From Bradyrhizobium monzae (GTDB lineage: Bacteria > Pseudomonadota > Alphaproteobacteria > Rhizobiales > Xanthobacteraceae), in the NCBI RefSeq assembly GCF_021458635.1, contig NZ_JAIRDQ010000002.1:558001-622000 (forward strand): DNA of 64,000 bases. The letters run 5' to 3'. Both the position numbers and the translations under genes were made by a program. The notes below the pieces were generated by a model. It worked only from the letters and a program-made list of their open reading frames with translations. It was not told the origin of the DNA and ran no database searches. Shown one piece after another: positions 37,086 through 47,900 of this stretch (position 1 is the stretch's first letter; each line of letters opens with the position of its first letter).

Positions 37086-37103
37086 GCCGAAGGACCCTGT
37101 CAG

Positions 37104-37739
37104 ATGACGCCTGAACCGGATAGCCAAACGGCCGAGGAAACCGACGCGAAGCACGCCGCGAAAATGGCGAAGATCAAGGTCGCCCGCGACAAGATCATGG
37201 CGACGAAGAGCGGCGAAAAGGGCCTCATCATCGTCCACACCGGCGCCGGCAAGGGCAAGTCCTCCTCCGCCTTCGGGATGATCGTGCGCTGCGTCGCCCA
37301 TGGCTTCCCCTGCGCGGTCGTGCAATTCATCAAAGGGGCCTGGGATACCGGTGAGCGGCGGCTACTCACCGGCCACTTTGGCGAGCTCTGCCAGTTCCAC
37401 GCCATGGGCGAAGGTTTTACCTGGGAGACGCAGGACCGCGCCCGCGACATCGCGGCTGCGCGCGCCGGCTGGGACAAGGCGAAGGAGCTGATTCTCGATT
37501 CCAATCTGCGCATGGTCGTGCTCGACGAGATCAACATCGCGCTGCGCTACGACTATCTCGACATCGCGGAAGTGGTCGACTTCCTGAAGACTTCGAAGCC
37601 GCCGATGACGCATGTCGTCCTCACCGGACGCAACGCCAAGGACGAGCTGATCGAGATCGCCGACCTCGTCACCGAGATGACGCTGGTGAAGCATCCGTTC
37701 CGCTCCGGCATCAAGGCACAAGCCGGCGTCGAGTTCTGA
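37104..37739 (+). CDS. cobO: Cob(I)yrinic acid a,c-diamide adenosyltransferase
   Basis: A 211-residue ATP:corrinoid adenosyltransferase of the CobA/CobO (BtuR) family, adding the adenosyl group after cobalt reduction. The P-loop is [14 protein letters not shown]; further motifs are [21 protein letters not shown] and [13 protein letters not shown] at 37090-37094 precedes the ATG by 9 nt. The longer frame back to 36663 runs through riboswitch sequence and is rejected. It is divergent from the riboswitch operon and followed 22 nt later by cobQ, with which it is probably co-transcribed. Confidence 0.95.
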   Translation: MTPEPDSQTAEETDAKHAAKMAKIKVARDKIMATKSGEKGLIIVHTGAGKGKSSSAFGMIVRCVAHGFPCAVVQFIKGAWDTGERRLLTGHFGELCQFHAMGEGFTWETQDRARDIAAARAGWDKAKELILDSNLRMVVLDEINIALRYDYLDIAEVVDFLKTSKPPMTHVVLTGRNAKDELIEIADLVTEMTLVKHPFRSGIKAQAGVEF

Positions 37740-37761
37740 CGACACCAAGCTCCGAAAAAAC

Positions 37762-39210
37762 ATGGCGCGCGCATTGATGATCCAGGGAGCCGGCTCGGAC
37801 GTGGGCAAATCGCTCATCGTCGCCGGCCTCGCGCGCGCCTTCACGCGGCGCGGGTTGCGCGTGCTCCCGTTCAAGCCGCAGAACATGTCGAACAATGCAG
37901 CCGTCACCGTCGATGGCGGCGAGATCGGCCGCGCCCAGGCGCTGCAGGCGCTCGCCGCCGGCGTCGAGCCGCACACCGACATGAACCCGGTGCTGCTGAA
38001 GCCCGAGACCGATGTCGGCGCACAGGTGATCGTGCAGGGAAAACGCATCGCCACCGCGCGTGCGCGCGAATATGCGGCGATGAAGCCGTCGCTGATGGGC
38101 GCTGTGCTGGAGAGCTTCGAGCGGCTGAAGGCCCGCGCCGATCTCGTGCTGGTGGAAGGCGCCGGCAGTCCGGCCGAGGTCAACCTGCGCAAGGCCGACA
38201 TCGCCAATATGGGCTTCGCGCGCAAGGCCGATGTGCCGGTGGTGCTGGTCGGCGACATCGATCGCGGCGGCGTCATCGCGCAACTCGTCGGCATCAAGAC
38301 GGTGATCGACCCTGACGATGCCGCGATGATCGAGGCGTTTGTCATCAACAAGTTTCGCGGCGATCCCACGCTGTTCGACGACGGCTACAAGCTGATCGAA
38401 GCAAAGACCGAATGGCGCGGCCTTGGCGTGCTGCCCTGGTTCGCGCGCGCCGGCGAGCTGCCGGCCGAGGATGCGCTCGGCCTGAGCGATGCGCGCAAAC
38501 CGGGCCAATGCAAGATCGCCTGCCTCGCGCTGTCACGAATCGCCAATTTCGACGATCTCGATCCGCTCAAGCTCGAGCCGGGCGTCGACCTCGTGATGGT
38601 GCGTCCGGGCGAAGCGATTCCCGGCGACGTCAGGCTCGTCATCATCCCCGGCTCAAAATCCACCCGCGGCGATCTCGCCTTCCTGCGCGCGCAGGGATGG
38701 GATATCGACCTGCTCGCGCATCACCGCAGAGGCGGCCATGTGCTCGGCCTCTGCGGCGGCTATCAGATGCTCGGGCGCGGCGTCGCCGATCCTGACGGCA
38801 TTGAAGGCCCTGCGGGCGACACGCCGGGGCTTGGGATTCTGGATGTGGAGACGGTGATGAGCCCGCAGAAGACGCTGACGCGTGTCGCGGCGGTGCATGC
38901 GGCGACGGGTCAGCCGATCCAGGCCTACGAAATCCATATCGGCCGTACCGATGGAGCCGATCGTGCACGGCCATTCGCAAAACTGAACGGCGAGCCTGAA
39001 GGCGCGATCTCGCGTGATGGGCGCGTGCAGGGCAGCTATTTGCATGGCCTGTTTGCGTCGGATGCATTTCGCAAGGCATTCTTGGCGAAGCTCGATATTC
39101 CCGCGGGCGACGAGCCCTATCAGGCGCGCGTCGAGAGCGCACTCGACGCACTCGCCGATCACGTCGAAAAGCATCTCGACGTCGAAGGCCTGATCGCGCT
39201 AGCGCGCTAG
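37762..39210 (+). CDS. cobQ: Cobyric acid synthase
   Basis: A 482-residue glutamine amidotransferase that amidates side chains b, d, e and g of adenosylcobyrinate a,c-diamide. It has the N-terminal [11 protein letters not shown]-loop-like domain, [10 protein letters not shown], and a C-terminal glutaminase with nucleophile Cys331 ([10 protein letters not shown]) and QAYEIHIG. Lies 22 nt after cobO. Its 3' end overlaps the cobD gene tail-to-tail by 12 nt. Confidence 0.95.
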   Translation: MARALMIQGAGSDVGKSLIVAGLARAFTRRGLRVLPFKPQNMSNNAAVTVDGGEIGRAQALQALAAGVEPHTDMNPVLLKPETDVGAQVIVQGKRIATARAREYAAMKPSLMGAVLESFERLKARADLVLVEGAGSPAEVNLRKADIANMGFARKADVPVVLVGDIDRGGVIAQLVGIKTVIDPDDAAMIEAFVINKFRGDPTLFDDGYKLIEAKTEWRGLGVLPWFARAGELPAEDALGLSDARKPGQCKIACLALSRIANFDDLDPLKLEPGVDLVMVRPGEAIPGDVRLVIIPGSKSTRGDLAFLRAQGWDIDLLAHHRRGGHVLGLCGGYQMLGRGVADPDGIEGPAGDTPGLGILDVETVMSPQKTLTRVAAVHAATGQPIQAYEIHIGRTDGADRARPFAKLNGEPEGAISRDGRVQGSYLHGLFASDAFRKAFLAKLDIPAGDEPYQARVESALDALADHVEKHLDVEGLIALAR

Positions 39211-40179
39211 CACCTCGGTCAAGCGTGTCCATTCGGCCGCAGCGCCCGGAAGGCCGAGGCGAACCCAAGTCGGGTTTTGCGCGAAGACGCGGGACCAGAT
39301 CTGGCCACGCGCGAGCTTTTCCTGCGCCGCACGCGCATCGGCCGTTTCGTAGAGGCGAAACAGGGGCGCACCACCAACCAGCCGCCAGCCTTGCGACTTC
39401 CCCAGGTCGTCGAGGCGAACGCAGTCCCGCACAAGCCGCACAGACGTCGCGTTGGCCCAGGCATCGTCACGCAGCGCGCGGCAGCCGATCGCGATCGCAG
39501 CTCCGGAGACCGGCCATGGACCTGACGCCGCCGCGAGCTTGGCGATGTCATCCGCATGGCCGATCGCGAAGCCGAGCCGCAAGCCGGCAAGACCATAAAA
39601 CTTTCCGAACGAGCGCAGGATCAGCAACCCCGGCCGCCCCGCTTCCGGGGCGAGCGAGAGCTCAGGAACGGCATCCGCAAAACTCTCGTCGATGACGAGG
39701 TGACCGACGCGCGGCAACAGCGCGAGCAAATCCTTCGGTGCGTAGCGGCGGCCGTCGGGATTGTTGGGATTGATGAGGATGGCAAGGTTCGCCCCCGCCA
39801 GCGCATCGAGCGTCCTGACCTCCTCGACCTCCCATCCCGCGGCCGACAGAACGGGAGCATATTCGTTGTAGGTCGGCGCGAGGATGCCCGCCCGGCCGCG
39901 CGGCGCAAGCTGCGGCAATAATTGAATGGCGGCTTGTGCACCGCCCATCGCAACGATCGGCGCGCTTGTCCGATAGGCCTGCCGTGCGGCCAGATGCAGG
40001 GCGTCGATCTCGGATCGCGACGGCAACGCCTGCCAATGATGCGCGCCGATCTCGCCCACGGGATAAGGCAGCCGGTTGATGCCGGTCGACAGATCGATCC
40101 AGTCATCCGCACGTCCGCCAAAACGCTGCTGGGCCAGATCAAGATTTCCACCGTGCTCGCGCATGCCCTGTTCTTTCAC
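39199..40179 (-). CDS. cobD: Threonine-phosphate decarboxylase-type PLP enzyme
   Basis: A 326-residue class-I/II aminotransferase-fold enzyme (CobC in Pseudomonas denitrificans usage), supplying (R)-1-amino-2-propanol phosphate for the nucleotide loop. The PLP lysine is Lys193 in [15 protein letters not shown], with Asn140 (NPNNPDG), Asp164 (LVIDESF) and Arg201. The start is GTG 40179, overlapping the cbiB stop as GTGA; ATG 40164 (MREHGGNLD) is the common family start and equally likely. Translation is coupled to cbiB. Confidence 0.92.
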   Translation of the reverse strand: MKEQGMREHGGNLDLAQQRFGGRADDWIDLSTGINRLPYPVGEIGAHHWQALPSRSEIDALHLAARQAYRTSAPIVAMGGAQAAIQLLPQLAPRGRAGILAPTYNEYAPVLSAAGWEVEEVRTLDALAGANLAILINPNNPDGRRYAPKDLLALLPRVGHLVIDESFADAVPELSLAPEAGRPGLLILRSFGKFYGLAGLRLGFAIGHADDIAKLAAASGPWPVSGAAIAIGCRALRDDAWANATSVRLVRDCVRLDDLGKSQGWRLVGGAPLFRLYETADARAAQEKLARGQIWSRVFAQNPTWVRLGLPGAAAEWTRLTEVLAR

Positions 40180-41117
40180 GCGAAGGCCAGGATCGCAAGG
40201 ACGCCTGCGAGCAGCAGCATGGCGCGGCGGTAGACGGTCAGTCCCTCGCTGATATCGGCCGCAAGCGGATCACGCGCGCCTTCGTTGAGCCAGGGCTCGT
40301 CGGTGGTGCTGCCGTGATAGATGCGCGGGCCGCTGAGCCGCACGCCGAGCGCGCCGGCCAGCGCCGCTTCCGGCCAGCCGGCATTGGGCGAGCGATGACG
40401 GCGCGCATCGCGCGTCATGCACGACAACGCCTCGGACCGCCGCGGCGCCAGCAGCACGAACAGAAATCCGGTCAGGCGGGCCGGGACGAAATTCGCGACA
40501 TCATCGATGCGCGCGGCCGCCCAGCCGAAGGCTTCGTGCCGCTCGCTGCGATGGCCGATCATGGAGTCCAGCGTGTTGATCGCCTTGTAGCCCAAAATAC
40601 CGGGCAATCCGAACAGCGCACCCCAGAACACCGGCGCGACAATGCCGTCGGACGTGTTCTCCGCGAGGCTCTCGATCGCCGCGCGTGCGATGCCTGCTTC
40701 ATCGAGCGCCGCCGGATCACGGCCGACGATGCGCGACACTGCCTCGCGCGCGGCACCGAGATCGCGCTTCAGCAAAGGATTTGCGACGGCCGCAACATGA
40801 TCGTGCAGCGAACGCAGCGCCACCAGCGGCCAGGCCAATATGCCGGCCAGCACGATCTGGATCCAGCCTGGGCGAAGTAACGATTGAAGCAGCCAACCGA
40901 GCGCAACCGCGAGCGCAATCACCAGAAGCGCGCCGGCGACGCCGGCAGCGCGGCGGAGCGCCGGCGGGTCAGAATCGCGATTCCAGCCGGTATCGATGGC
41001 GGCGATCAGCCGACCCAGCCAGGTCACGGGGTGGCCGATCCGCGCAAACAATTTTGGCGGCCAGCCCAGCAGGGCATCCACCGCCATCGCCACCACCATC
41101 GCGCCCGCAAAACCCAC
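40176..41117 (-). CDS. cbiB: Adenosylcobinamide-phosphate synthase
   Basis: A 313-residue integral-membrane enzyme (CobD in Pseudomonas usage) joining aminopropanol phosphate to adenosylcobyric acid. Typical segments: AVDALLGWPPKLFARIGHPVTWLG, ESLAENTSDGIVAPVFWGALFGLPG, YKAINTLDSMIGHR and the C-terminal helix. The start is GTG at 41117, supported by AGGAGG about 5 nt upstream. It is divergent from cobU across 121 bp in which I see no riboswitch and no clear promoter pair. Confidence 0.94.
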   Translation of the reverse strand: MGFAGAMVVAMAVDALLGWPPKLFARIGHPVTWLGRLIAAIDTGWNRDSDPPALRRAAGVAGALLVIALAVALGWLLQSLLRPGWIQIVLAGILAWPLVALRSLHDHVAAVANPLLKRDLGAAREAVSRIVGRDPAALDEAGIARAAIESLAENTSDGIVAPVFWGALFGLPGILGYKAINTLDSMIGHRSERHEAFGWAAARIDDVANFVPARLTGFLFVLLAPRRSEALSCMTRDARRHRSPNAGWPEAALAGALGVRLSGPRIYHGSTTDEPWLNEGARDPLAADISEGLTVYRRAMLLLAGVLAILAFA

Positions 41118-41238
41118 ACCTGCCTCCTGTCCCGCCCCTGTTGCGCAAAGCGAGGGGCGAGCGCAAGCCCCCGGGTGCCTGATTTCGGCTTTGTCTTTGG
41201 CCGCGATTGGTGATTAGTCAGGCCCACAGGAGACCTTG

Positions 41239-41742
41239 ATGGCCGTCATCTTGATCACAGGCGGAGCGCGATCGGGCAAGAGCAAACGTGCGGAAACGCG
41301 CACGTGCGCCTTCCCCGGGCGGCCCGTCTATGTCGCGACGGCCGAGGCGCTCGATACGGAAATGGACGCGCGCATTGCAAGACACCGCGCTCGGCGCGGA
41401 ACCGACTGGATCGAGCGCGAGGTGCCGCTCGACCTCGTGCCCGCGTTGGTCGCGACCGACGGCGGCGGCGCGCGGCTCGTCGACTGCCTGACGCTGTGGC
41501 TCTCCAACCTGATGCATGCGGAGCGCGACTGGGACCACGAGGTGACCGAGCTCGCCGCCGCCCTGCCCCGTCTGAAGAGCCCGGTCGTCTTCGTCACCAA
41601 CGAGGTCGGGCTCGGCATCGTGCCCGACAACGCATTGGCGCGCAGTTTCCGCGATGCCGCCGGGATCATGAACCAAACCATTGCGGCGGCTGCGGACGAA
41701 GTCGAGTTCGTCGTCGCCGGCCTGCCGATGAAACTGAAATGA
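41239..41742 (+). CDS. cobU: Adenosylcobinamide kinase / guanylyltransferase
   Basis: A 167-residue bifunctional enzyme (CobP) that phosphorylates adenosylcobinamide and transfers GMP to it. The P-loop is ITGGARSGKS. The RIARHRARRGTDW segment holds the His that carries GMP in relatives, and NEVGLGIVPDN is a signature. AGGAGA at 41228-41233 precedes the ATG by 5 nt; a TTG three bases earlier is less likely. It overlaps cobS by 4 nt. Confidence 0.95.
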   Translation: MAVILITGGARSGKSKRAETRTCAFPGRPVYVATAEALDTEMDARIARHRARRGTDWIEREVPLDLVPALVATDGGGARLVDCLTLWLSNLMHAERDWDHEVTELAAALPRLKSPVVFVTNEVGLGIVPDNALARSFRDAAGIMNQTIAAAADEVEFVVAGLPMKLK

Positions 41743-42524
41743 CGCCGCGCGCCGACATTCTGAAAGACGTCGTCGCCGATCTCAGAACCGCGGCGTCCTT
41801 CGTCACGATCGTGCCGGTGGCATCGTCAAAACCGGCCGGCGATGGTGACATCGCGCGCGCGACCTGGGCGCTGCCGGTCGCGGGACTCCTGGTGGGCCTT
41901 GCAGGCGCTGTGGTCTATGCGCTCGCGAGCAAGTTGGGACTGGCACCAGGCACAGCCGCCCTGCTCGCGCTCGCGACAACGACTATCATCACCGGCGCGC
42001 TGCACGAAGACGGGCTCGCAGATACCGCCGACGGCCTCGGCGGCGGACGGACGCGCGAGCGCAAGCTCGAGATCATGCGCGACAGCCGTATCGGCAGCTA
42101 TGGCGTCTGCGCACTGATCCTGTCGTTCGGCCTGCGCTGGAGTGCCTTGGCCGCAATCGCCAATCCATGGGCCGTGATGCTGGCATTGTGCTCGGCCCAC
42201 GCCGCAGCCCGCGCAGGCGTGCCGGCCTTCATGTCGTTGGTCACCCCGGCGCGTCCCGACGGGCTCGCCGCGCGCGCCGGATCGCCGCCGGGTCGCAGCG
42301 TGGCCGTCGCCTTCGCTGTCGGAACGCTCGCCCTCGCCCTTGCGCTCGGACCGGCCAAGGCGCTGGTTGGCCTGGTCCTGCTGTCCCTCGCCGGGTTGAT
42401 CCTGGCGCAGCTTGCCATCCGTCAGATCGGCGGGCAGACCGGAGACATCCTCGGCGCTTTCGAGCAGGTCGGCGAGATCCTGATCCTGCTGGTGGCCGCA
42501 GCCTTCCTTCACGCGGGAGGATGA
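41739..42524 (+). CDS. cobS: Adenosylcobinamide-GDP ribazoletransferase
   Basis: A 261-residue inner-membrane enzyme (CobV in Pseudomonas usage; not the chelatase CobS) joining alpha-ribazole to adenosylcobinamide-GDP. The family signature is ALHEDGLADTADGLGGGRTRERKLEIMRDSRIGSYG split across residues near 87-122; the C-terminal GGQTGDILGAFEQVGE is also typical. ATG 41739 overlaps the cobU stop (ATGA). The long frame from 41304 is an out-of-frame reading over cobU and is not real. Confidence 0.94.
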   Translation: MTPRADILKDVVADLRTAASFVTIVPVASSKPAGDGDIARATWALPVAGLLVGLAGAVVYALASKLGLAPGTAALLALATTTIITGALHEDGLADTADGLGGGRTRERKLEIMRDSRIGSYGVCALILSFGLRWSALAAIANPWAVMLALCSAHAAARAGVPAFMSLVTPARPDGLAARAGSPPGRSVAVAFAVGTLALALALGPAKALVGLVLLSLAGLILAQLAIRQIGGQTGDILGAFEQVGEILILLVAAAFLHAGG

Positions 42525-42527
42525 TTG

Positions 42528-43160
42528 ATGGTCGAGTTCGACGATGCCTTCCGCCGGCAATTGCACGAGCTGTTCGTATGGCGCCGCGACGTGCGCCGCT
42601 TTCGTACCGATGCGCTGCCCGACGGCGCCGTGGAGCGGCTGATCGAGACGGCCTGTCTGTCACCGTCGGTCGGCCTGAGCCAGCCGTGGCGCTTCGTCAC
42701 CGTCGATGACGCCGCACGCCGCCGCGCCGTGATCGACGATTTCAAGACCTGCAACGCCGAGGCGTTGAATTGCTATTCCGGCGAGCGCGCCGGCCGCTAT
42801 GCCGCGCTGAAACTCTCGGGCCTCGAACAAGCGCCAGGCCATCTCGCCGTGTTCGCCGACAAGACCAGCGACATCGGCCACGGGCTCGGCCGCGCAACCA
42901 TGCCGGAGACGACAGAATATTCAGTGGTCGCGGCGATCACCGCGATGTGGCTCGCCGCACGCGCCGACGGGATCGGGCTCGGCTGGGTCTCGATCCTCAA
43001 TCCGGAGCTCATCCACGGCGTGCTGGACGTGCCCGCCTCCTGGAAATTCATCGCCTATCTCTGCATCGGCTATCCCGAGGCGGAGTGCGATCAGCCCGAG
43101 CTCGAGCGGGCGACATGGGAGCACCGGCGTAGCGCGGACGAATTCACGCTGCGGCGGTAA
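42528..43160 (+). CDS. bluB: 5,6-dimethylbenzimidazole synthase
   Basis: A 210-residue flavin-destructase of the nitroreductase fold that makes DMB from reduced FMN and oxygen. BluB segments: WRRDVRRFRTDALP, ACLSPSVGLSQPWRFV, the YAALKLSGLEQAPGHLAVF region and GLGWVSIL. GGGAGG at 42515-42520 precedes ATG 42528. It starts 3 nt after cobS ends, so cobU-cobS-bluB form one short operon for nucleotide-loop assembly, outside direct riboswitch control as far as the sequence shows. Confidence 0.95.
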   Translation: MVEFDDAFRRQLHELFVWRRDVRRFRTDALPDGAVERLIETACLSPSVGLSQPWRFVTVDDAARRRAVIDDFKTCNAEALNCYSGERAGRYAALKLSGLEQAPGHLAVFADKTSDIGHGLGRATMPETTEYSVVAAITAMWLAARADGIGLGWVSILNPELIHGVLDVPASWKFIAYLCIGYPEAECDQPELERATWEHRRSADEFTLRR

Positions 43161-43169
43161 CCCCAAGTT

Positions 43170-43200
43170 CGTCATGCCCGGGCTTGTCCCGGCCATGACG
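43170..43200. repeat. Palindromic intergenic repeat, possible shared terminator
   Basis: CGTCATGCCCGGG and CCCGGCCATGACG form a hairpin with 12 of 13 pairs around a CTTGT-type loop. It lies in the 56-bp gap between the convergent ends of bluB and the tpsB gene, where it could end both transcripts. The sequence type is very common between genes in Bradyrhizobium. It has no U-tract, so a terminator role is possible but not certain. Confidence 0.7.
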
Positions 43201-43216
43201 GAGAGGAAGCTAACAG

Positions 43217-44911
43217 CTACGACTTGCTCTTGTCAGCAACCGCGGCCACGGGGGCAGCACTCTGCTGCTTCTCGAACATCAGCAGCGGGCGGAAGATGAC
43301 GCGGCCATACGCCTCGTAGTGATGCTGGGTCGAAACCGCATTCTTCAGCGGCGTTGCGTAGTTGGCCTCGAACGTCATGAACTGCGCATAGGTCCAGGAG
43401 AACCCGACGCCGACGGAAGTCATTTCCGTGACGCCGGGGAATGTCGAATACACCGCACCCCAGTCGGTGAAGATGTAGGTGTCGAATCCCTTAAGCCATT
43501 GCGACCAGTTGTAGTGCAGCTCGGCGTTGAAATAATAGCCGCTGTCACCGGACGCCGCGTTGGTCGGATAGCCACGAACCGTCGTCGGACCGCCGATCGT
43601 AAAAATCTGGTCGCCCGGCAGCAGCTTTTCGTGCGTGTACTGCCAGCTCGCTAGCACGTTCGCACTGAAATTGGCGGGGCCCGCGGCGCTGTTTGCGATC
43701 AGCGTGCCGGTATAGGTGTTGAACGTGCGGTTGTTGCCGAGCACGTGGTCTTGCCATTCGATGTAGTTGACGGCGGGCGCGACCGTGATCGAATAGGTGT
43801 TGCCGGAATTGGTCACGGAGACGCCGGCCGTGGCCTTGCCGTAATGGTCGTCGGTCACGGCGACGGTCGAGAACCGGCTCACCGTCTTGCCCTCGGTCTC
43901 GGCGGCGTTGAGCAGCACCAGCCAGTTCTGCGTCACCCAGACCGGCTGGCTGAAATTGACCGCGGCCTGGCTCGAGCGCCCGGTGACGTCGAGCGCAACG
44001 AAGGGCCCGTCGACGATCTTGATCTTGCCTTCGGTATAGCTGACGCCGGCGCGGCCGCCCCAGGGGTTGACCGGGATGCTGTAGGCGACGTTGCCGTTGA
44101 GATTGCCGTCGGAACGGACGCCGTAAAAGGTCAGGCGGTCGTCGACGCCGAACAGGCCGTGGCGCTTGTAGAACGTGCCACCTTCCCAGCGGCCCGTATT
44201 CTCCGCGCCCTGATTGTCGACGAAGAGCTGCCAGGTATCGACCGGCGGCTCGATCACCGCAAACTGCAGGTCGGTCAGCCCGAAGCTCGCGCCGGGCTGG
44301 AGCAGCGCCTTGATCTGCACGTCGTTGGTCCGGTTGAACCAGGTCACGTCGCGATTGAGCTTGGGAACGTCGAGGACCTCGCCTTCCGGCTCCTTGACGC
44401 GCTGGAGGATGTAGTCGGTGCGGGTCTGCTTGTTGCCCTCGATGGTCGTCTTCTGGAGCCGGCCTTCGGTCAGCTTGATCCTGACCACCCCGTCCTTGGG
44501 ATCCTGATCAGGCAGGGTGGCGATGCCGGTCACGATGCCGCGCTCAGTGTAGATCGCGTTGATATCGGCGACGATCTGCAGCAGCGCCGCGATGTCGACG
44601 TTTCTGCCGATATATTTCTTCGCGATCTCGTCGAGCTCGGCCGGCGTGATGAATTTGGACCCGTCGAATTCGAGTTTGCGCAGGCGGAATTTCGGGCCGC
44701 CCGGCTTCAGCAGCGGCGACTTCTCACGTGCGCCGCCGATCACGGCCGGGCCGCTCAGCTTGGGTGGCTCGCTCTGCTGTTCGAACTGGCGGCGTTGGCG
44801 GTCGATGTCGTTCTGGATCGCGCCGGGATTGATCGAGGGCACCTGCGCGCGCGCGGCCACGATGCTCGACGCTGCAAGCCCAACCCCCAGTGCTGCCCCC
44901 AGAACCCGCAT
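43217..44911 (-). CDS. Two-partner secretion transporter (ShlB/FhaC/HecB family, TpsB)
   Basis: A 564-residue outer-membrane translocator. It has a signal peptide (about 1-22, AARAQ), a basic linker helix (DIDRQRRQFEQQ), POTRA domains in about residues 74-225 (KFRLRKLEFDGSKFITPAELDEIA...) and a 16-strand barrel with the conserved loop-6 motif VRGYP at 445-449. The protein does not end at the last strand: after GRVIFRPLLMF comes a tail of about 18 Ala/Lys/Ser-rich residues, unusual for this family. It begins 4 nt after the giant exoprotein gene, so it is co-transcribed and is the presumed exporter for that protein. Confidence 0.93.
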   Translation of the reverse strand: MRVLGAALGVGLAASSIVAARAQVPSINPGAIQNDIDRQRRQFEQQSEPPKLSGPAVIGGAREKSPLLKPGGPKFRLRKLEFDGSKFITPAELDEIAKKYIGRNVDIAALLQIVADINAIYTERGIVTGIATLPDQDPKDGVVRIKLTEGRLQKTTIEGNKQTRTDYILQRVKEPEGEVLDVPKLNRDVTWFNRTNDVQIKALLQPGASFGLTDLQFAVIEPPVDTWQLFVDNQGAENTGRWEGGTFYKRHGLFGVDDRLTFYGVRSDGNLNGNVAYSIPVNPWGGRAGVSYTEGKIKIVDGPFVALDVTGRSSQAAVNFSQPVWVTQNWLVLLNAAETEGKTVSRFSTVAVTDDHYGKATAGVSVTNSGNTYSITVAPAVNYIEWQDHVLGNNRTFNTYTGTLIANSAAGPANFSANVLASWQYTHEKLLPGDQIFTIGGPTTVRGYPTNAASGDSGYYFNAELHYNWSQWLKGFDTYIFTDWGAVYSTFPGVTEMTSVGVGFSWTYAQFMTFEANYATPLKNAVSTQHHYEAYGRVIFRPLLMFEKQQSAAPVAAVADKSKS

Positions 44912-44915
44912 TGAC

Positions 44916-47900
44916 CTACCACGCCTCCGCGAGGCGGCTCACCGCCGGCTTCGTCGTTGCACCGATTGCTGCGTCCTTCCAACCCGGGCGCCCCACGCGC
45001 TGCCCCTGGCGGCGCAGCTTGCGCATGTCGCTGAGCCCTTCGACGTTCACGGCGGGACCAGACCCGATGGTCTCGACCGGCCGCGGCGAGAGCAAAGCGT
45101 CGAGCCGTGCATGGCCGGAGAGACCGAGCTGGTAGAACGTTCCTGCCCCGCTTTTCTGCGCCAGCCAGGTGTCGATGCTCTCACGCCCCTCGCCGTCGAC
45201 GGCGATGTTGCGGGCCATGCTGGCACCGGTGTAGTCGCTGCAGCAGGCGTGGCCCGAACCGTAGTTCGAGACGGTTGCCGAGATATCGCCGGTGTAGGAC
45301 ACCACATAGGCGTTGGTGACATTGGCGTTGCCGACCTGGCTCATCGTGAACACGCCGCCAGGCTGGTAGAGCTGCAGCGTCGGCCAATTGGAAGGCGCCA
45401 GCGTCCGGTTGTTCAGCAGCACCTGCTCGGTCGCCGTGGTGAGCAGGAGCTGGCCCGGCACGTAGCCGTTCAGGATCGTCACGGAGCGCGCGTCGGTCAG
45501 GAAGTTCGCGTCCACCACCCTGAAATTGTTGACGATGATGGTATCAGGATCGATCGAGATGTTGGCGTACTTCGCGATGCCGCCATTGTAGCCGGTGATG
45601 TTCATGATCAGCGGGACCGGCGGGTTCGAGCGGACCTGCTCACCCCTGACGGTGATGGTGTCGGCGGCAAGATCGAGCTCCCTGACCACGCTGACCCAGT
45701 TGATGGTCAGGTCACCCGACGAGGTCAGCTTGACGACGTCGCCGCTGATCCGGTCGAACGAGACCCCACCGGCCACATCGAAATGCGTGTCGCCATTGGC
45801 GGAGATCGATCCGCCGCGAAGCTTGCCGGTCTCGGACTTGACGTCGATGCCACCTGCATCGCCCGGGATGCCGGTCGTGGTGAGCTGGCTGAAGACGATG
45901 TCGTCGTGGGCATGCAGGGTCTGCGTGCCGCCGCTGATGGCGGTGCCGACGGTGATCCCTCCTGCCGTCGCGGTAATGCCGAGCGTGCCGCCGACATTGA
46001 TATTGTCCCACTTGACGACGGTGCCCTGCAGCAGCGCGTTGCCGGTCGCGGCCGTGAGGTTATGACCGAAGTTGGTTCCCGCGGCAATCAGCCTCGCCGA
46101 GCCATTGGCCGAGACCGAGCCCAGCGTCGTCACGCCGCCGGACATCACCGTCTGCGCCAGGATGAAACCATTGTCCGCATCGACGTTGATGCTTCCGGCG
46201 TCGCCATTGATGCCCGTCGCCGTGAGCGCGTTGAAGATCAAATTGTCGTGGGCGTGGATGGTCTGCGTGCCGCCGCTCTGTGCGGTCTGGAAAGTGATGC
46301 TGCCCTGGCCCGCAGTCGCGCCCAGCGTCGTCCCGACGTTGAGCACGTTCCAGTTGATCGGGCCCCCGGCGGTCAGCAGGCCTGAGCCGGTCGTCGCCGC
46401 GAGCGTGTTGCCGGTGATGGACGTGGCGGCCTGCAACGTCGCCGAGCCGTTGGCGGAGATTGAGCCCAGCGTCGTCACCCCGCCCGACGTCACTGTCTGC
46501 GCCAGGATGAAGCCGTTGTCGGCGGTGACGTCGATGTTGCCGACGTCGCCGGCATTGCCGGTGGAGGCGAGCGAGTTGAACGTCACGTTCTGGCTGGCGT
46601 GGATCGTCTGCAAGCCGCTGCTGCTGGCGGTCCCAATCACGATGCTGCCGCTGGCGGTGACGGCGCTGAAGCTGCCGCTCGCACCCGTCGCCGTGCCAGC
46701 GACCACCTGGTCGAGCGTCAGGCCACCCGTGCCGAGGATGTCGACGTTGCCCTTCGCGGCAGACAGCAACGTTGCGTCGGTGTCGGTGAGCGCCTTCAGA
46801 TAGATGTCGCCGGCGCTCGCGCTCGCCGAGAGCCGTGCCGCGCTGAAGATGAACCGGTCCGTCGCGGTGCCGATGCCGTTCGATGCGCTCAGCGAAAGTT
46901 CGGCGCCCGAGCCGGACGCGACGAACCTGGTCCGTCCGTCGCCATTGTCGATGATCGCTCCCAGCGAGGCGACGCCACCCGCGGTGACGATGATCGAGGG
47001 AGCGTTGCTGGCCGCCGCATAGGACAGCGACGAATTCAGCTGACCGATCGTCGCATCGCCCGTGGTGGTCACCGAGATCACGCCGGCCGCGTTGATGGCC
47101 GAATAGGCGCCCATCGACAGCGTCGCGGCAACCAGGGTCACGCCGTCGGAGCTGCTGGTCGCGACCATCGGCGCCGCGCCGGTGCCGGCCGCGAACGTCA
47201 TGCCGCGGTTGGCGAGGAGTTGCATCAAGCCGTCGCTGGTGAGATCGGCATTGATGGTGAGCGCGCCGCGCGGCACGTTCAGCGTCATCGCGCCGCCCGC
47301 CGTGAGCGATCCATAGGCACCGCTGGTGCCGACCGCGAGGTCGCCGGTAACTGCGAGCAGGCTGAAATCGCCGCCCGCAGAGCCGGTGACGGCGCCGGAG
47401 ATATTCACCTGCAGCGGCTGGAAGGTCGAGCCGTTGAAGCCGATATTGCCGCCGGCGCGCAGATCGATGTCTGTGCCCAGAATGTGGATCGCGCTGCGGT
47501 CCGAGAAGCCGGCCTCGCCATAGATGCTGCCGGTCGCGGCAAGCTGGATCTCGTTGCCGGCGGAGATGTTGCCGAGGATGAGATCGCCGGTGGTCTGCTT
47601 CACATAGATGCCCTGCCCGGACGAGACCTGGTCGAGCTGGTCGTTGGCCGGGTCGGCGAAGGCGATCTGAATCGCGTTCGCGTTGGTCGCGGGATTGCTT
47701 CCGGCGGTCCCGGGAGCGCCGATATTGCCGTGCTCGGCGATCAGGGTCAGATTGGCGATATCACCTGAGATCACGGGCACACCGGTCACGCCGGCGGCAG
47801 CGGTGATGCCGGTCACGGCGTCGAGCTTGACGTCGCCGCGGCCGGTCACCTGGATGCCGTTGGCCTGCGCTGCGGCGATCGGGCCGTAGCTCGCGGTGAT

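Noticed and set aside
36663..37103. Upstream extension of cobO
   Set aside because: The extension translates riboswitch sequence on the wrong strand; CobO begins with MTPEPD at 37104 after AAGGA.
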